Shown: piece by piece, positions 7,290 to 15,821 of the stretch
How positions within the stretch are numbered: position 1 is the stretch's first letter
Layout of the letters: the number at the start of each line of letters is the position of its first letter
Source: CAIYRG01 sp035318785
GTDB lineage: Bacteria; Pseudomonadota; Alphaproteobacteria; Micropepsales; Micropepsaceae
NCBI GenBank assembly: GCA_035318785.1
Contig: DATHDZ010000088.1
Span: forward strand, 1 to 25,781
Direction: 5' to 3'
Length of the DNA: 25,781 nucleotides
The notes under the pieces: generated by a model
Databases searched by the model: none
What the model was told of the DNA's origin: nothing
Seen by the model: the letters and a program-made list of their open reading frames with translations, nothing else
Made by a program: the position numbers and the translations under genes

Positions 7290-8936
7290 TTAGACCGGTT
7301 GATGGAGCCAGGTGCGCAGGATGGCCATCGCCTCTTCGGGATGGGCCTGCACGACGTCGCCCACTTTGCGGATCGCGGATTCGCGCACTTGGCCGTCGAT
7401 TTGGCTGATATCGATCATGCTTTCGCGTTTCGGGGCCGCCAGCTGTGAGGGCGAACCGCCGGCGTGTTGTTGGCCGTGGGCATCGCCGGACCCTTGCGTC
7501 AACTGGGGCGCGCCGGAGGCGGAAAGTGCCGCGGTTCCCCCTGCCATCGGTGCCAGAGGCGTGGTCAGCCGGCGAATCATCGGCTTGACCACCAGGAGGA
7601 AAACCAGGAGCGCGGTGATCGAGAGGATGAGGATCTGACCGAGCTTGAACATCGAGGAGGTATCGAGACCCAGCATGGTCACCGCCGGAGGGGCTTCGGG
7701 GCCGGTATCGATATCGGCAAAGCGCATATTGGTGACCTGCAACTGGTCGCCGCGCTTTTCATCAAAGCCGATCGCCGAGCGTACCAGCGCGGTGATCTTT
7801 GTCATGTCATCGCCGCTGCGGGGAGCATAGGCGCGTGCACCGTTCGCGCCGGGCGTATAGGTGCCGTCCACCACCACGGCGACGGACAGTTTCTTGACCT
7901 GTCCGGCATCCAGGGTCTGCGTTTTTGTGGTCTTGGAAATCTCGTAATTGATGGTTTCTTCGTTGCGCGTGTTGTTCGACGTGGAACTATTGTCGGCAGT
8001 CGGAGCAGGCGGCACCGCCTGGCCCGGAATCGCAAGGCCGACGCTGACGGCTTGGGCGTTGCGGTTGTCCTTCGAGGCGGAATCCTGCTGCACCGTTTGC
8101 GAGGAGCGGACGACGCGGCTGTCGGGATCGAAGGTCTCGGCGGTTTCCGTGACCCGGTTGAAATCCATCTCGGCCGCGACCTGGACGCGGGAATGACCCG
8201 GACCGACGATGGAAGAGACGATGTTCTCGACGCGCTGGCGAAGCCTGTCTTCGAAACCCGAGATGCGCTCTTCCTGGACGGCCGACGTAGCGTTGTCGCC
8301 ATCGCCGTTCCCGCCGGCGAGAAGCTCGCCCTTGTCGTCGACCAGTGCGACATTGTTCGGGGTAAGGCCTGCAACCGCTGCGGCCACGAGGTGCTGGATC
8401 GCGCTGACTTGGCCACGGGAAAGCCGCGAACGCGCCTTCACCACGACCGAAGCCGAAGGCGGCTGATTGTCTCGCGCGAAGATCTGGCGGTCGGGAATGA
8501 CCAGATGCACGCGCGCTGAGGCGATGGAATCAAGCGAGCGAATCGTGCGTGCCAGCTCGCCCTCGATCGCGCGAAGCCGGTTGACGTTCTGCACGAAGGC
8601 GGTGGTCCCGAAGGTGTCGGTCTTGTCGAAGATTTCGTAGCCGACGCCGGCGGACGGCAGTCCGTCGGTCGCGAGCTGCATGCGGATTTTCGTCACTTGG
8701 TCGGAGGGAATAAGGATCGTGCCGCCATCGCCCTTTTGTTCGTAGGGCACGTTCAACGCTTCGAGCTTGGAAATCACCGCCGAAGCGTCACGTGCTTCGA
8801 GGCCGGAAAACAGAATTGACTTTGGCGGCTCCGCGATGATCCCGAACACATAGAGAAAGAATCCGGTCAGCGCCGCGGCGACCCCCGCCATGGCGCCGAT
8901 GCGTGCGGCACCGATACCTCTAAAAAACTCCGGCAA
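7290..8936 (-). CDS. fliF: Flagellar MS-ring protein FliF
   Basis: A 548-residue inner-membrane ring protein and the first gene of the basal-body operon. It has a transmembrane helix near residues 16-35 (IGAMAGVAAALTGFFLYVFG), a periplasmic ring-building region beginning LFSGLEARDASAVISKLEAL, a second transmembrane segment near 430-455 (GQILILSITALLVFLLVV), and a cytosolic FliG-binding tail ending RKVGDVVQAHPEEAMAILRT. The start is a TTG codon: no ATG lies near the correct N-terminus, and a strong GGAGGG sits 4 bases upstream. It is preceded by a CtrA-like box about 100 bases upstream, as expected for an early flagellar operon in CtrA-controlled bacteria. Confidence 0.96.
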   Translation of the reverse strand: MPEFFRGIGAARIGAMAGVAAALTGFFLYVFGIIAEPPKSILFSGLEARDASAVISKLEALNVPYEQKGDGGTILIPSDQVTKIRMQLATDGLPSAGVGYEIFDKTDTFGTTAFVQNVNRLRAIEGELARTIRSLDSIASARVHLVIPDRQIFARDNQPPSASVVVKARSRLSRGQVSAIQHLVAAAVAGLTPNNVALVDDKGELLAGGNGDGDNATSAVQEERISGFEDRLRQRVENIVSSIVGPGHSRVQVAAEMDFNRVTETAETFDPDSRVVRSSQTVQQDSASKDNRNAQAVSVGLAIPGQAVPPAPTADNSSTSNNTRNEETINYEISKTTKTQTLDAGQVKKLSVAVVVDGTYTPGANGARAYAPRSGDDMTKITALVRSAIGFDEKRGDQLQVTNMRFADIDTGPEAPPAVTMLGLDTSSMFKLGQILILSITALLVFLLVVKPMIRRLTTPLAPMAGGTAALSASGAPQLTQGSGDAHGQQHAGGSPSQLAAPKRESMIDISQIDGQVRESAIRKVGDVVQAHPEEAMAILRTWLHQPV

Positions 8937-9031
8937 AACGCCCTCCGCCTAGACCGCGACTGCCGAAGGCGCGAACGAACGCTCGTCTTCGGCTTGGTTG
9001 CTCGACTAGGCAAACATTGCCGGGAGTTGGG

Positions 9032-9046
9032 TAAAGGTGAGCTTAA
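9032..9046 (-). promoter_or_regulatory. CtrA-like box upstream of fliF operon
   Basis: On the minus strand the sequence reads TTAA-GCTCACC-TTTA followed by C, one mismatch from the Caulobacter CtrA consensus TTAA-N7-TTAA(C). It lies about 95-110 bases before the fliF TTG start and downstream of the sciP terminator, where the operon promoter must be. In Caulobacter, fliF is a CtrA-dependent early flagellar promoter. Neighbouring sciP makes the assignment more likely. Confidence 0.6.
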
Positions 9047-9180
9047 CGCAGGCACCGAATTTTCGAACGATCGCAGTGCGCTAGCAGAGTGGCGGTGCAA
9101 TCATTCCTTAACCCTCGCGAGCGGGCACCGGTTCATGGCGCGAGATTCCCGAGACGGCATTCAGAATTCGGAAACCACGT

Positions 9181-9215
9181 AAATAAAAAATCGGAAGCCC
9201 GATGGACTTCCGATT
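9181..9215 (-). terminator. Intrinsic terminator of sciP
   Basis: A perfect 9-bp inverted repeat (9189-9197 with 9207-9215; arms AATCGGAAG/CTTCCGATT) with a 9-base loop. On the minus strand it is followed by TTTTATTTA. It lies 31 bases past the sciP stop and separates sciP from the fliF operon, so fliF needs its own promoter. Confidence 0.85.
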
Positions 9216-9245
9216 CTCGCTCTATGATTTTGCGTCCGCGGGACA

Positions 9246-9533
9246 TCAATGCCGGTATTGCTGGACTCGCGTAGCGCGCAATCCTGGAAGGCCGAAGCGT
9301 TCGATCGCACGCTGCCAGGCGAGGAACTCCTCCACCGTCAGCGTATAACGGCGGCACGCATCTTCCAGGCTCAACAGGCCGCCTCTGACAGCCACCACGA
9401 CTTCCGCCTTGCGCCGAATGACCCACCTTTTGGTATTGGGGGGCGGCAAATCGGCCAAGGTGAGCGGACTGCCATCGGGTCCGATCACGTAGCTTACGCG
9501 TGGCCTCCGTTGCTCCTCGCCCATTTCTCTCAT
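9246..9533 (-). CDS. sciP: SciP-type CtrA inhibitor (DUF1153)
   Basis: A small basic helix-turn-helix protein of about 95 residues. The core matches what I remember of Caulobacter SciP very closely: YVIGPDGSPLTLADLPPPNT, then KRWVIRRKAEVVVAVRGGLL, SLEDACRRYTLTVEEFLAW and an arginine-rich GLPGLRATRVQQYR tail. SciP binds CtrA and blocks its activation of target promoters late in the cell cycle. It sits between flgE and fliF, the same flagellar neighbourhood as in Caulobacter. Starts are possible at GTG 9536, ATG 9533 and ATG 9524. ATG 9533 is chosen because a GGTGG-rich stretch precedes it. The 9524 start gives an N-terminus closer in length to the Caulobacter protein. Confidence 0.93.
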   Translation of the reverse strand: MREMGEEQRRPRVSYVIGPDGSPLTLADLPPPNTKRWVIRRKAEVVVAVRGGLLSLEDACRRYTLTVEEFLAWQRAIERFGLPGLRATRVQQYRH

Positions 9534-9604
9534 CACTCCACCACCTTCTTACCCGTTGGGGTGAAGGTACCCCCGCGCGCTTTAAAAAAGCCCAAAACGC
9601 CAAG

Positions 9605-9620
9605 GTAAATTAAGGACTAA
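9605..9620 (-). promoter_or_regulatory. Weak CtrA-like site upstream of sciP
   Basis: The minus strand reads TTAG-TCCTTAA-TTTAC, two mismatches from TTAA-N7-TTAAC, about 75-85 bases before the sciP start. sciP is itself CtrA-activated in Caulobacter, which would make a feedback loop. The match is poor and the local AT content is high, so this is tentative. Confidence 0.3.
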
Positions 9621-9666
9621 GCCAATGATATTGTTTGGCTTTGTTTAGTGAAAGGACGCCTTCACT
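9619..9666 (-). terminator. Two hairpins after flgE, possible weak terminator
   Basis: Downstream of the flgE stop lie two stem-loops: 9647-9652 pairing with 9661-9666 (AGTGAA/TTCACT), and 9619-9625 pairing with 9635-9641 (AAGCCAA/TTGGCTT, loop 9). The second is followed on the minus strand by an interrupted T-rich stretch. Neither has a clean T-run, so termination of the hook operon here is only plausible. Confidence 0.35.
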
Positions 9667-9690
9667 TCTGTAAAGACGCCGTTTCATTTG

Positions 9691-10989
9691 TTACTGTTTG
9701 ATCTGCATAAGTTCCTGCAGCATCTGGTCGGCCGTGGTGACGATGCGGGTCGCCGCGGAATAGGCGCGCTGTGTCGTTATGAGACTGGAAAACTCACGGG
9801 CGAGGTCGGACGTCGATGCTTCCAAGGAACTGGACACGATAGAGCCCGCGCCACCGGTCTTGGCTTCGGTGATCGTCGGTGTTCCCGAATTGTCGGTGAC
9901 CAGATAGGCATTGCCCGTGGTGGCGGCGAGCGCATCGGGATTGGCGAAGGTTGCCACAGGAATCTTGTAGACCTTCTTCTCGATGCCATTGTCGAACAAC
10001 GCGGTCACGAAGCCCTGATCGTCCACCGAGACCGAGCTCAGCGAACCGAAAGGCGCGCCGTCGACATTGGCCGAGGTCAACTGCGAGGAGGCATCGAATT
10101 GCGACACGCCGCTGGAAACGCCAGGCGTGCCGAAATTGATGGTCACCGGCTGTGGCAAAAGTCCGGTAGACGGATCCCACGGGACGGTGAAGGCGTTTAG
10201 GCCCGACACCGGGGTCGCCAGCGTGCCATCGGCGTTGAAGGTCAGGTTTCCCGTTGCGACCGGGTTGTTGCCCGCGCCACCGATATCGGCCGCGTTGCCC
10301 TGATAGGCGACTTCGTAAGACCAGGCATCCGGGCCAGTTTTCACGAAGGAGAGCTTCATCGGCCGCGAGCCTCCCTGGCTATCAAAGACATTGATGCTTT
10401 GTTCGAATGTCGGCGTCACGGTTCCCGCTGTCATCTGACCCGCGGCGTAGCCGCCGACCGCGACGGCGGAGGCCTGAAGATTGGCTTTCAAAGTGATATT
10501 TGCCGTGGGTTGGGCGGTGCCGTTGAGCGAGCTCAAATTGATCGGCACCAAGGTGCTCCGGTTGGTCGGCATGGTGCCCGCTGGAGTGAGCTGCCAGGCC
10601 TTCAGATAAAATCCGGCGGAATTTCGCAGCTGTCCGCCGGCATCGGGTGTGAAGGAGCCCGCGCGCGTGTAAAGGTCCGCTTGATTCTGCAAAGTCGGCG
10701 TGTCGGTAACGATGAAAAAGCCATTGCCCGACAGCGCGAGGTCGGTGGAGTTGCCGGTCGAACTCAACAGACCTTGCTTTGAAAGCTGCTGGGCCGAAGA
10801 GACCTGCACACTGGACGGCGCAATTTCTCCGCCAAATCCGTTCCCCGCAAGGAAAGTCGAAAAGTCCGCGGTGCTCGTCTTATAGCCGACCGTATTGAGG
10901 TTCGCGATGTTCGATGACGTAATCGCAAGTGCGCGGCTGTTGGCATCGAGCGCCGACACGCCGGTGAGCAGTGCCCCGTAAAGACTCAT
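9691..10989 (-). CDS. flgE: Flagellar hook protein FlgE
   Basis: A 432-residue hook subunit, exported by the flagellar type III system and polymerised into the universal joint between rod and filament. The N-terminus is the rod/hook signature (SLYGALLTGVSALDANSRA then ITSSNIANLNTVGYKTS). The middle is a variable beta-rich D1/D2 region. The C-terminus repeats the axial-protein pattern (SSLEASTSDLAREFSSLI then TTQRAYSAATRIVTTADQML). The start at 10989 is chosen over an upstream in-frame ATG because AAGGA lies 8 bases before it and because FlgE begins MSLYGAL. It is the last gene of the fliK-flgD-flgE unit, 87 bases after flgD. Confidence 0.95.
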   Translation of the reverse strand: MSLYGALLTGVSALDANSRALAITSSNIANLNTVGYKTSTADFSTFLAGNGFGGEIAPSSVQVSSAQQLSKQGLLSSTGNSTDLALSGNGFFIVTDTPTLQNQADLYTRAGSFTPDAGGQLRNSAGFYLKAWQLTPAGTMPTNRSTLVPINLSSLNGTAQPTANITLKANLQASAVAVGGYAAGQMTAGTVTPTFEQSINVFDSQGGSRPMKLSFVKTGPDAWSYEVAYQGNAADIGGAGNNPVATGNLTFNADGTLATPVSGLNAFTVPWDPSTGLLPQPVTINFGTPGVSSGVSQFDASSQLTSANVDGAPFGSLSSVSVDDQGFVTALFDNGIEKKVYKIPVATFANPDALAATTGNAYLVTDNSGTPTITEAKTGGAGSIVSSSLEASTSDLAREFSSLITTQRAYSAATRIVTTADQMLQELMQIKQ

Positions 10990-11076
10990 AAGAATGATCC
11001 TTAAGTGATGGTTCACGGCGCTTGGTGCCGGTTCCGTTTCGTTTCAGCCCGCCGATTCTCAGCGGACCCATTCCAT

Positions 11077-11733
11077 TCAATGTCCCGAAATCAGTGTTGC
11101 CTTGCTGAGCGGCACAAGTAGGGCGCCGATCTTCAGCATTGGTTCGGTCCCCGAAAGATCGACTTCGTCCACCACGCCTTGGCTCGCGACCGCGGCATCG
11201 ATGGCGGTTCCGTCGGTTGTTTGCGCCTTGACGCTCAGCGTGTAGGCGCCGTCGGGCAGCGTATTGCCCGCATTGTCCTTGCCGTCCCAGGAGAAGGCGT
11301 GGAGGCCCGACGTCGTATCGCCGGCGCCGATATAGACCGTATGCCCCTTGGAATCTGAGATGGTGAGACGTGTGCTCGCCGAGTCGCTGCCCAGCGAATA
11401 GCCCCATTGTGCCTGGCCGCTCTTGAGGCCGGCAGTGCCATCGGTAAGCGTAACCGTCTTGCCGAGAAAGCCCACCGCGTCGCTTCCGGCGCGCGCTTTG
11501 GTGAGGGAGATCAGCGATTCGAGATTCTGGTTGGCGTTGATGGATTGCTCGACCTGGGAAAATTGCACCAGCTGCTGCGTGAACTGACTCGAATCCATCG
11601 GCGATAGGGGATCCTGATTCTTCAACTGCGTGGTGAGCAGCGTGAGGAATGTGTCGAAATTGGTGCCGAGTTTCGTTTTGTCCTTGGCGGCCGTGCTTTG
11701 CGATGCGGCAGATGCGGCGGAGATCGCGTCCAT
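11077..11733 (-). CDS. flgD: Hook-capping protein FlgD
   Basis: A 218-residue scaffold that caps the growing hook and is discarded when filament assembly begins. The conserved N-terminal block FDTFLTLLTTQLKNQDPLSP is followed by MDSSQFTQQLVQFSQVEQSI. The C-terminal part has the FlgD Tudor/FnIII-like region, with FSWDGKDNAGNTLPDGAYTL as the clearest motif. The start at 11733 has AGGAG 7 bases upstream, and this ribosome site overlaps the fliK stop codon. An upstream ATG (11760) inside fliK would lack such a site. The tight junction indicates co-transcription with fliK. Confidence 0.95.
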   Translation of the reverse strand: MDAISAASAASQSTAAKDKTKLGTNFDTFLTLLTTQLKNQDPLSPMDSSQFTQQLVQFSQVEQSINANQNLESLISLTKARAGSDAVGFLGKTVTLTDGTAGLKSGQAQWGYSLGSDSASTRLTISDSKGHTVYIGAGDTTSGLHAFSWDGKDNAGNTLPDGAYTLSVKAQTTDGTAIDAAVASQGVVDEVDLSGTEPMLKIGALLVPLSKATLISGH

Positions 11734-11743
11734 TTCTGTGCTC

Positions 11744-13381
11744 CTAAACCCTGATATCAAGACGTGTGGAGGCGGCGCCCCAGGCTTGCCCGGTCGACGT
11801 CAAACCCAAACTCGCGGCAATGCTGTTCGCGCCATCGACGGCGTCGATCTGCAAGGCACGGCCGCGGCCCGAATTCTGCGAATCGCGCCAGGCGGCGGAC
11901 TTGCCGTCGCCCTTGAGCGAGAAAGAGAGACCGCCCGGAAGATCGAGGCCGGCATCTTTCAGCGCGCGTTCGAGCGCGCCCGAATCGCGCTGCAGCGCAT
12001 CGAGCGTCTGGGGCCGGTCGGCGCTCAACTGTGCCTGCGCGTTCCCTTGCGAATCCATGTTCAAGTGAATTTCAATGCGGCCGAGCGAAGGCGGGTCGAG
12101 ACGGATCGAAAATTGGCTTTCGCCATCGGCGGATTTCGCCGCGATCCTCAGTGCAAGCGCGTCCATGCTGGCGGTGTCCGGCACAAAGCCGGGCGCGCTC
12201 AAAACGAGACGTATCGGCGTATCGCCGCTTTGCGGCGCGCCCGCCCACATCGCATTGGCCGCCGTGATGCCGGAGAGTTCAATCGGCGTGTGGCTCGTCG
12301 CCGTCGTGGAACCAAATCCGTTTGACGCGAGAGAGGTGGCCAAATTGTCGAGCTGCGGGACGGCCATTGCGGCGACATCTGGGCGTGAAGCCGTTTCGTT
12401 GCTGACGTGAGAATTGCTCGGCGTCCGGTCGGCTTTGGCCGATGACCCGCCGCTGGGGAGCGTCGGGGCTGGATTGTTGGCTTGTGCGACTGCCGCGGAA
12501 ATTGTGGCCTTTGGAACGCGTGCAATTGTTTCGGTCTTTCCGAGGTCAACGGCGGAAGGGGCCGTTGGCTTCTCGGGAGGAGCCGACGAGGGCGCGCCCT
12601 TCAAAGGTGCTGGAGCTGCGGCGCTCGCGGCTTGCGAGAGGACGAAGGGTACAGCCGCCTGAGCTGGTGTCGCGGCGGTTTCGCCTTTGGCAGGTTGCGC
12701 CGTGGCGTCTACAGGCGGGCTCGCGGCCGCGGCATCCGGAACAGGTTGCGGGACGGCGTTCGTCTCCATCCCAGGCAATGGATTGGATGCGCCCGTCGCG
12801 GCGACATTTGCGATCGGCACATCCTCCGCCGGAGGATTGACGGGAGCGGCCGGAACATCTCCAGCCGGTGGCAATTGCGGCACCATCATCATCGTGAGGG
12901 CGGCTACGAGACTGTCGTCGGGCGTGTCGTCGTTCGCCGGTGCGTTTGCTGCCGGTTTTTCGCTGCGTCCGGTGCGGGGCTGAACGGAAGCGGTATTTCC
13001 ATTCTGCGGCGGCGGTAAAACGGCAGTATCGCCAATGATGGGATTCGGAAGTGCCGTATTGGGCTCTGGCGGATCGGCGGCCGGCGCGTCGGGCAGCAAT
13101 GGCGTAACGCTCATGGCATCGCCAAGCGCCGCTTCGAGCGAAGCGGCATCAGGGAACATTGCTTGCGGAATGGGCGTGTCGGAGGCGAGCGCGGGAGGAG
13201 GCGGTGTGGCTTGCGCCGCGGCAATTGCTTGTCCGCTTGGCTGATCCGAAGCGATGGGCGCCAGTGCCGCAAGCAAATCGTCGAAAATGGAATCCATCCC
13301 GGCCGCGTCATCGGCGGTTTTCGGTATCGCCGTGGCGATGCCTGGAATGCTCATTACGGGTAACGCGGCAACAGCGGTCAT
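11744..13381 (-). CDS. fliK: Hook-length control protein FliK
   Basis: About 545 residues: the exported molecular ruler that measures hook length and switches FlhB specificity from hook to filament substrates. Roughly the first 350 residues are proline/alanine-rich low-complexity sequence, normal for FliK rulers. The conserved C-terminal Flg_hook domain holds SQFSIRLDPPSLGRIEIHLN, then NAQAQLSADRPQTLDALQRD and ERALKDAGLDLPGGLSFSL. The start is uncertain. ATG 13405 gives 8 more residues but would lie upstream of the transcription start predicted from the sigma-54-like element at 13412-13427. ATG 13381 has a GTGGA a few bases upstream and is preferred. It heads the hook operon. Confidence 0.88.
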   Translation of the reverse strand: MTAVAALPVMSIPGIATAIPKTADDAAGMDSIFDDLLAALAPIASDQPSGQAIAAAQATPPPPALASDTPIPQAMFPDAASLEAALGDAMSVTPLLPDAPAADPPEPNTALPNPIIGDTAVLPPPQNGNTASVQPRTGRSEKPAANAPANDDTPDDSLVAALTMMMVPQLPPAGDVPAAPVNPPAEDVPIANVAATGASNPLPGMETNAVPQPVPDAAAASPPVDATAQPAKGETAATPAQAAVPFVLSQAASAAAPAPLKGAPSSAPPEKPTAPSAVDLGKTETIARVPKATISAAVAQANNPAPTLPSGGSSAKADRTPSNSHVSNETASRPDVAAMAVPQLDNLATSLASNGFGSTTATSHTPIELSGITAANAMWAGAPQSGDTPIRLVLSAPGFVPDTASMDALALRIAAKSADGESQFSIRLDPPSLGRIEIHLNMDSQGNAQAQLSADRPQTLDALQRDSGALERALKDAGLDLPGGLSFSLKGDGKSAAWRDSQNSGRGRALQIDAVDGANSIAASLGLTSTGQAWGAASTRLDIRV

Positions 13382-13411
13382 GGCGGATCCACATAGTTCC
13401 GCCATTCCGGT

Positions 13412-13427
13412 AGCAAGTCCCGGACCA
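13412..13427 (-). promoter_or_regulatory. Candidate sigma-54 promoter for fliK-flgD-flgE
   Basis: The minus strand reads TGGTCC-GGGAC-TTGCT. It keeps the invariant GG-N10-GC spacing and the TTGCT -12 element, but the -24 element deviates from TGGCAC by two bases. Predicted initiation is near 13401, just before the preferred fliK start. Hook operons are sigma-54/FlbD-dependent in Caulobacter. Confidence 0.5.
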
Positions 13428-13615
13428 GAAGAAGCCGCAGAGTGCCGCTTTCACCAACAAGCCATGGAAAGCACGGCAAAGGACGCGGTTATGCGCCCGC
13501 CAAGGGGAATTCGCGCAATGGTCGTCACCGCTTTTCGCCCGGCACGAATTGCCGCTCACGGCAAAGCCTACCGGTGTTTCGTGATGCAACCGCCCGCTTT
13601 CCGCCCTCTGCCTAT

Positions 13616-13631
13616 TGGCACCGGCTTTGCA
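13616..13631 (+). promoter_or_regulatory. Consensus sigma-54 promoter of flgK-flgL
   Basis: TGGCAC-CGGCT-TTGCA is an exact match to the -24/-12 consensus (TGGCAC-N5-TTGCA). Predicted initiation is near 13642, giving a leader of about 35 bases before the flgK GTG start. The activator is presumably FlbD, encoded at 3829-5199. No FlbD-binding ftr element could be assigned by eye. Confidence 0.85.
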
Positions 13632-13677
13632 CGCAATTGTGCGACCCCGTGTCATTTAACTGGAGCGAGAGCGCACC

Positions 13678-15819
13678 GTGTCACTCGAAGCCATACTTTC
13701 CAGCGGCTTGTCGTCTCTGTTGACGAACAGCGCCGCTTTGCGCGTGGCATCGAACAATATCGCAAACGCGAATAACCCGAATTATGCGCGGCGCGTGGTG
13801 CAGCAGGGGCCGCTCGTCACGGGCAGTCAAATCGTGGGCGTCAAGATCGAAGAGATCCAACGGATCTCGAATGCATTTCTGGATACCGAAGTGCTCAGAG
13901 CAAACAGCGGCGCGGCGCGTTTCGATGTGCAATCGGAGATCATGAAGCAGCTCGATACGGCGCTGGGACAACCGGGCGACGGGCAATCGATCGGCAGTCA
14001 GCTGAGCGCCGTCTATGCCGCTCTGGGTCAGGCTTCTCTCGACCCAACCTCATTGGCGTCAAGACTCGGTACGGCGGGCAAGTTCCAAGGCCTCGCTCGC
14101 TCCATCTCCGATCTTTCCGGAGCCGTGGCCGATCTGCGCACCTCTACCAATCAGCAAATCGGCGACGCCGTTTCGGAAGCCAATGTACTGATCCGCCAAA
14201 TCTACGACCTCAATCCTTCGCTCCATCGGGCGGTGCTATCGGGCGACACGGCGAGCCCTCTGTTGGATGAGCGCGACACCCTGGTCAAACAGCTTTCCCA
14301 GCTTGTTGATGTGCGCACGGCGCAACAACCCGATGGCCGCTTATACGTTTCCACGACCGATGGCGTGCAGCTCGTCGGCGACAATTATGCCCAGCTCTCA
14401 TACTCTTCGACGACAGGTCCCGCCTTCTCGCCTATCATGGTCCAGACCATAAATGGGCAGACAGGCCAGGCGATAGGTACGCCCCGCACCTTCGATGCCC
14501 ACGCCACGTCGGGAAAATTGGCGGGCCTTGTCGAGTTGCGCGATGGGACCCTTGTCTCGCTTGGCGAAGAGTTGGGTGCATTGGCGCAATCGGTCTCACT
14601 TGCTTTCAACGCGGCCCACAACGCCAGTACCGCCGTGCCGCCGCCTCAATCGATGACGGGGCGCCAGACCGGTCTTCTTTCCACCGATTCGCTGAGCTTT
14701 ACCGGAGCAACCACCTTAGGCATCGTCGATGCCAATAGCGGCGCTCTACAACATAAGGTTGCCATCGATTTCGGCGCGGGAACCCTGAGTGTCGACGGCG
14801 GCGGAGCCAGCCCCATCGGCGGAACGGTGGGGAGTTTTGTCGCGGCTTTGAACACCGCGCTTGGAGCGGACGGCAGCGCCGATTTCACCGATGGCGTGCT
14901 GAAAATATCCGCCACCGGGAGCAATGGCGTGGTGCTCGCCGATGAGCCGGGAAACACCGCGTCGCGCGGTGGTATCGGGTTTTCGCAATTCTTCGGACTG
15001 AACGATCTGTTCGAGGCAAGCGGCAATGCGATCGTCACCACCGGGCTGCAGTCCACCGATACGGCAGGCTTCGCACCTGGCGGAGCCATCACACTTCTGC
15101 TGAAGGGACCGCACGGCGAACGCGTGGGTGAAACCAGCGTTGCGGTGACCGGTACCACAATCGACGACATGATCACCGCGCTCAACACCGCCTTTACCGG
15201 AAAGGCGACGTTCGCGCTCGATGCCAACGGCCAAATGCAAGTCACGCCCGCCGCCAACTATAGCGGATATGAGCTGGAGGTTACGCAAGATACGACCGCG
15301 CGCGGGACCACGGGCGAGAGCTTCACCTCGCTGTTCGGTATCGGCATCGGGGAAAAGATGGCGCGGGCGCGCAATTTCAATCTTACCGCCGTGCTCCAAA
15401 GCTCGCCGCAGCTTCTTGCGTTCGCGCAGCCGACGCTCACTGGCGCGACCGCGCTTTCCAGTGTGGTCGCCTCGGCGGGCGACAATCGCGGACTTCTTGC
15501 GCTGCAGGATCTGTTCAACCAGTCCCACGTCTTCTCGGCAGGTGGCGCCCTGTCAGGGCGCAACGCGACATTCAACGATTACGCCGCGGCGTTCTATCAG
15601 GACGCCGGGACCCGCGGCAATACGATCGACGTTTCCAAGAAGGCCGCGGATACGCGCCTGCAGATCGCAACGCAGAATCAGAGCGAGAAGTCAGGCGTCA
15701 ACCTCGATGAGGAGCTGGCAAATATGATGGTACTGCAACAGGCCTACAATGCCGGAGCGCGGCTCATCTCGGTCGCACAGCAGCTTTCCGATGAATTGAT
15801 GAAAGTGATGGGTGGCTAG
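13678..15819 (+). CDS. flgK: Hook-filament junction protein FlgK (HAP1)
   Basis: A 713-residue axial protein that joins the hook to the filament. The N-terminus SLEAILSSGLSSLLTNSAAL leads into the ASNNIANANNPNYARRVVQQ axial signature. The C-terminus VNLDEELANMMVLQQAYNAG, followed by ARLISVAQQLSDELM, is the matching D0/D1 helix. It is longer than the roughly 550-residue enteric FlgK. The extra length lies in the variable middle domain (about residues 330-560), which is common in alphaproteobacteria. The start codon is GTG with a GGAG about 12 bases upstream. It is expressed from the sigma-54 promoter directly upstream and followed after 2 bases by flgL. Confidence 0.95.
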   Translation: MSLEAILSSGLSSLLTNSAALRVASNNIANANNPNYARRVVQQGPLVTGSQIVGVKIEEIQRISNAFLDTEVLRANSGAARFDVQSEIMKQLDTALGQPGDGQSIGSQLSAVYAALGQASLDPTSLASRLGTAGKFQGLARSISDLSGAVADLRTSTNQQIGDAVSEANVLIRQIYDLNPSLHRAVLSGDTASPLLDERDTLVKQLSQLVDVRTAQQPDGRLYVSTTDGVQLVGDNYAQLSYSSTTGPAFSPIMVQTINGQTGQAIGTPRTFDAHATSGKLAGLVELRDGTLVSLGEELGALAQSVSLAFNAAHNASTAVPPPQSMTGRQTGLLSTDSLSFTGATTLGIVDANSGALQHKVAIDFGAGTLSVDGGGASPIGGTVGSFVAALNTALGADGSADFTDGVLKISATGSNGVVLADEPGNTASRGGIGFSQFFGLNDLFEASGNAIVTTGLQSTDTAGFAPGGAITLLLKGPHGERVGETSVAVTGTTIDDMITALNTAFTGKATFALDANGQMQVTPAANYSGYELEVTQDTTARGTTGESFTSLFGIGIGEKMARARNFNLTAVLQSSPQLLAFAQPTLTGATALSSVVASAGDNRGLLALQDLFNQSHVFSAGGALSGRNATFNDYAAAFYQDAGTRGNTIDVSKKAADTRLQIATQNQSEKSGVNLDEELANMMVLQQAYNAGARLISVAQQLSDELMKVMGG

Positions 15820-15821
15820 CC

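Noticed and set aside
9133..9603. 156-codon minus-strand frame overlapping sciP
   Set aside because: sciP in the other frame matches a known conserved protein over its full length; this frame also reads through the sciP terminator.
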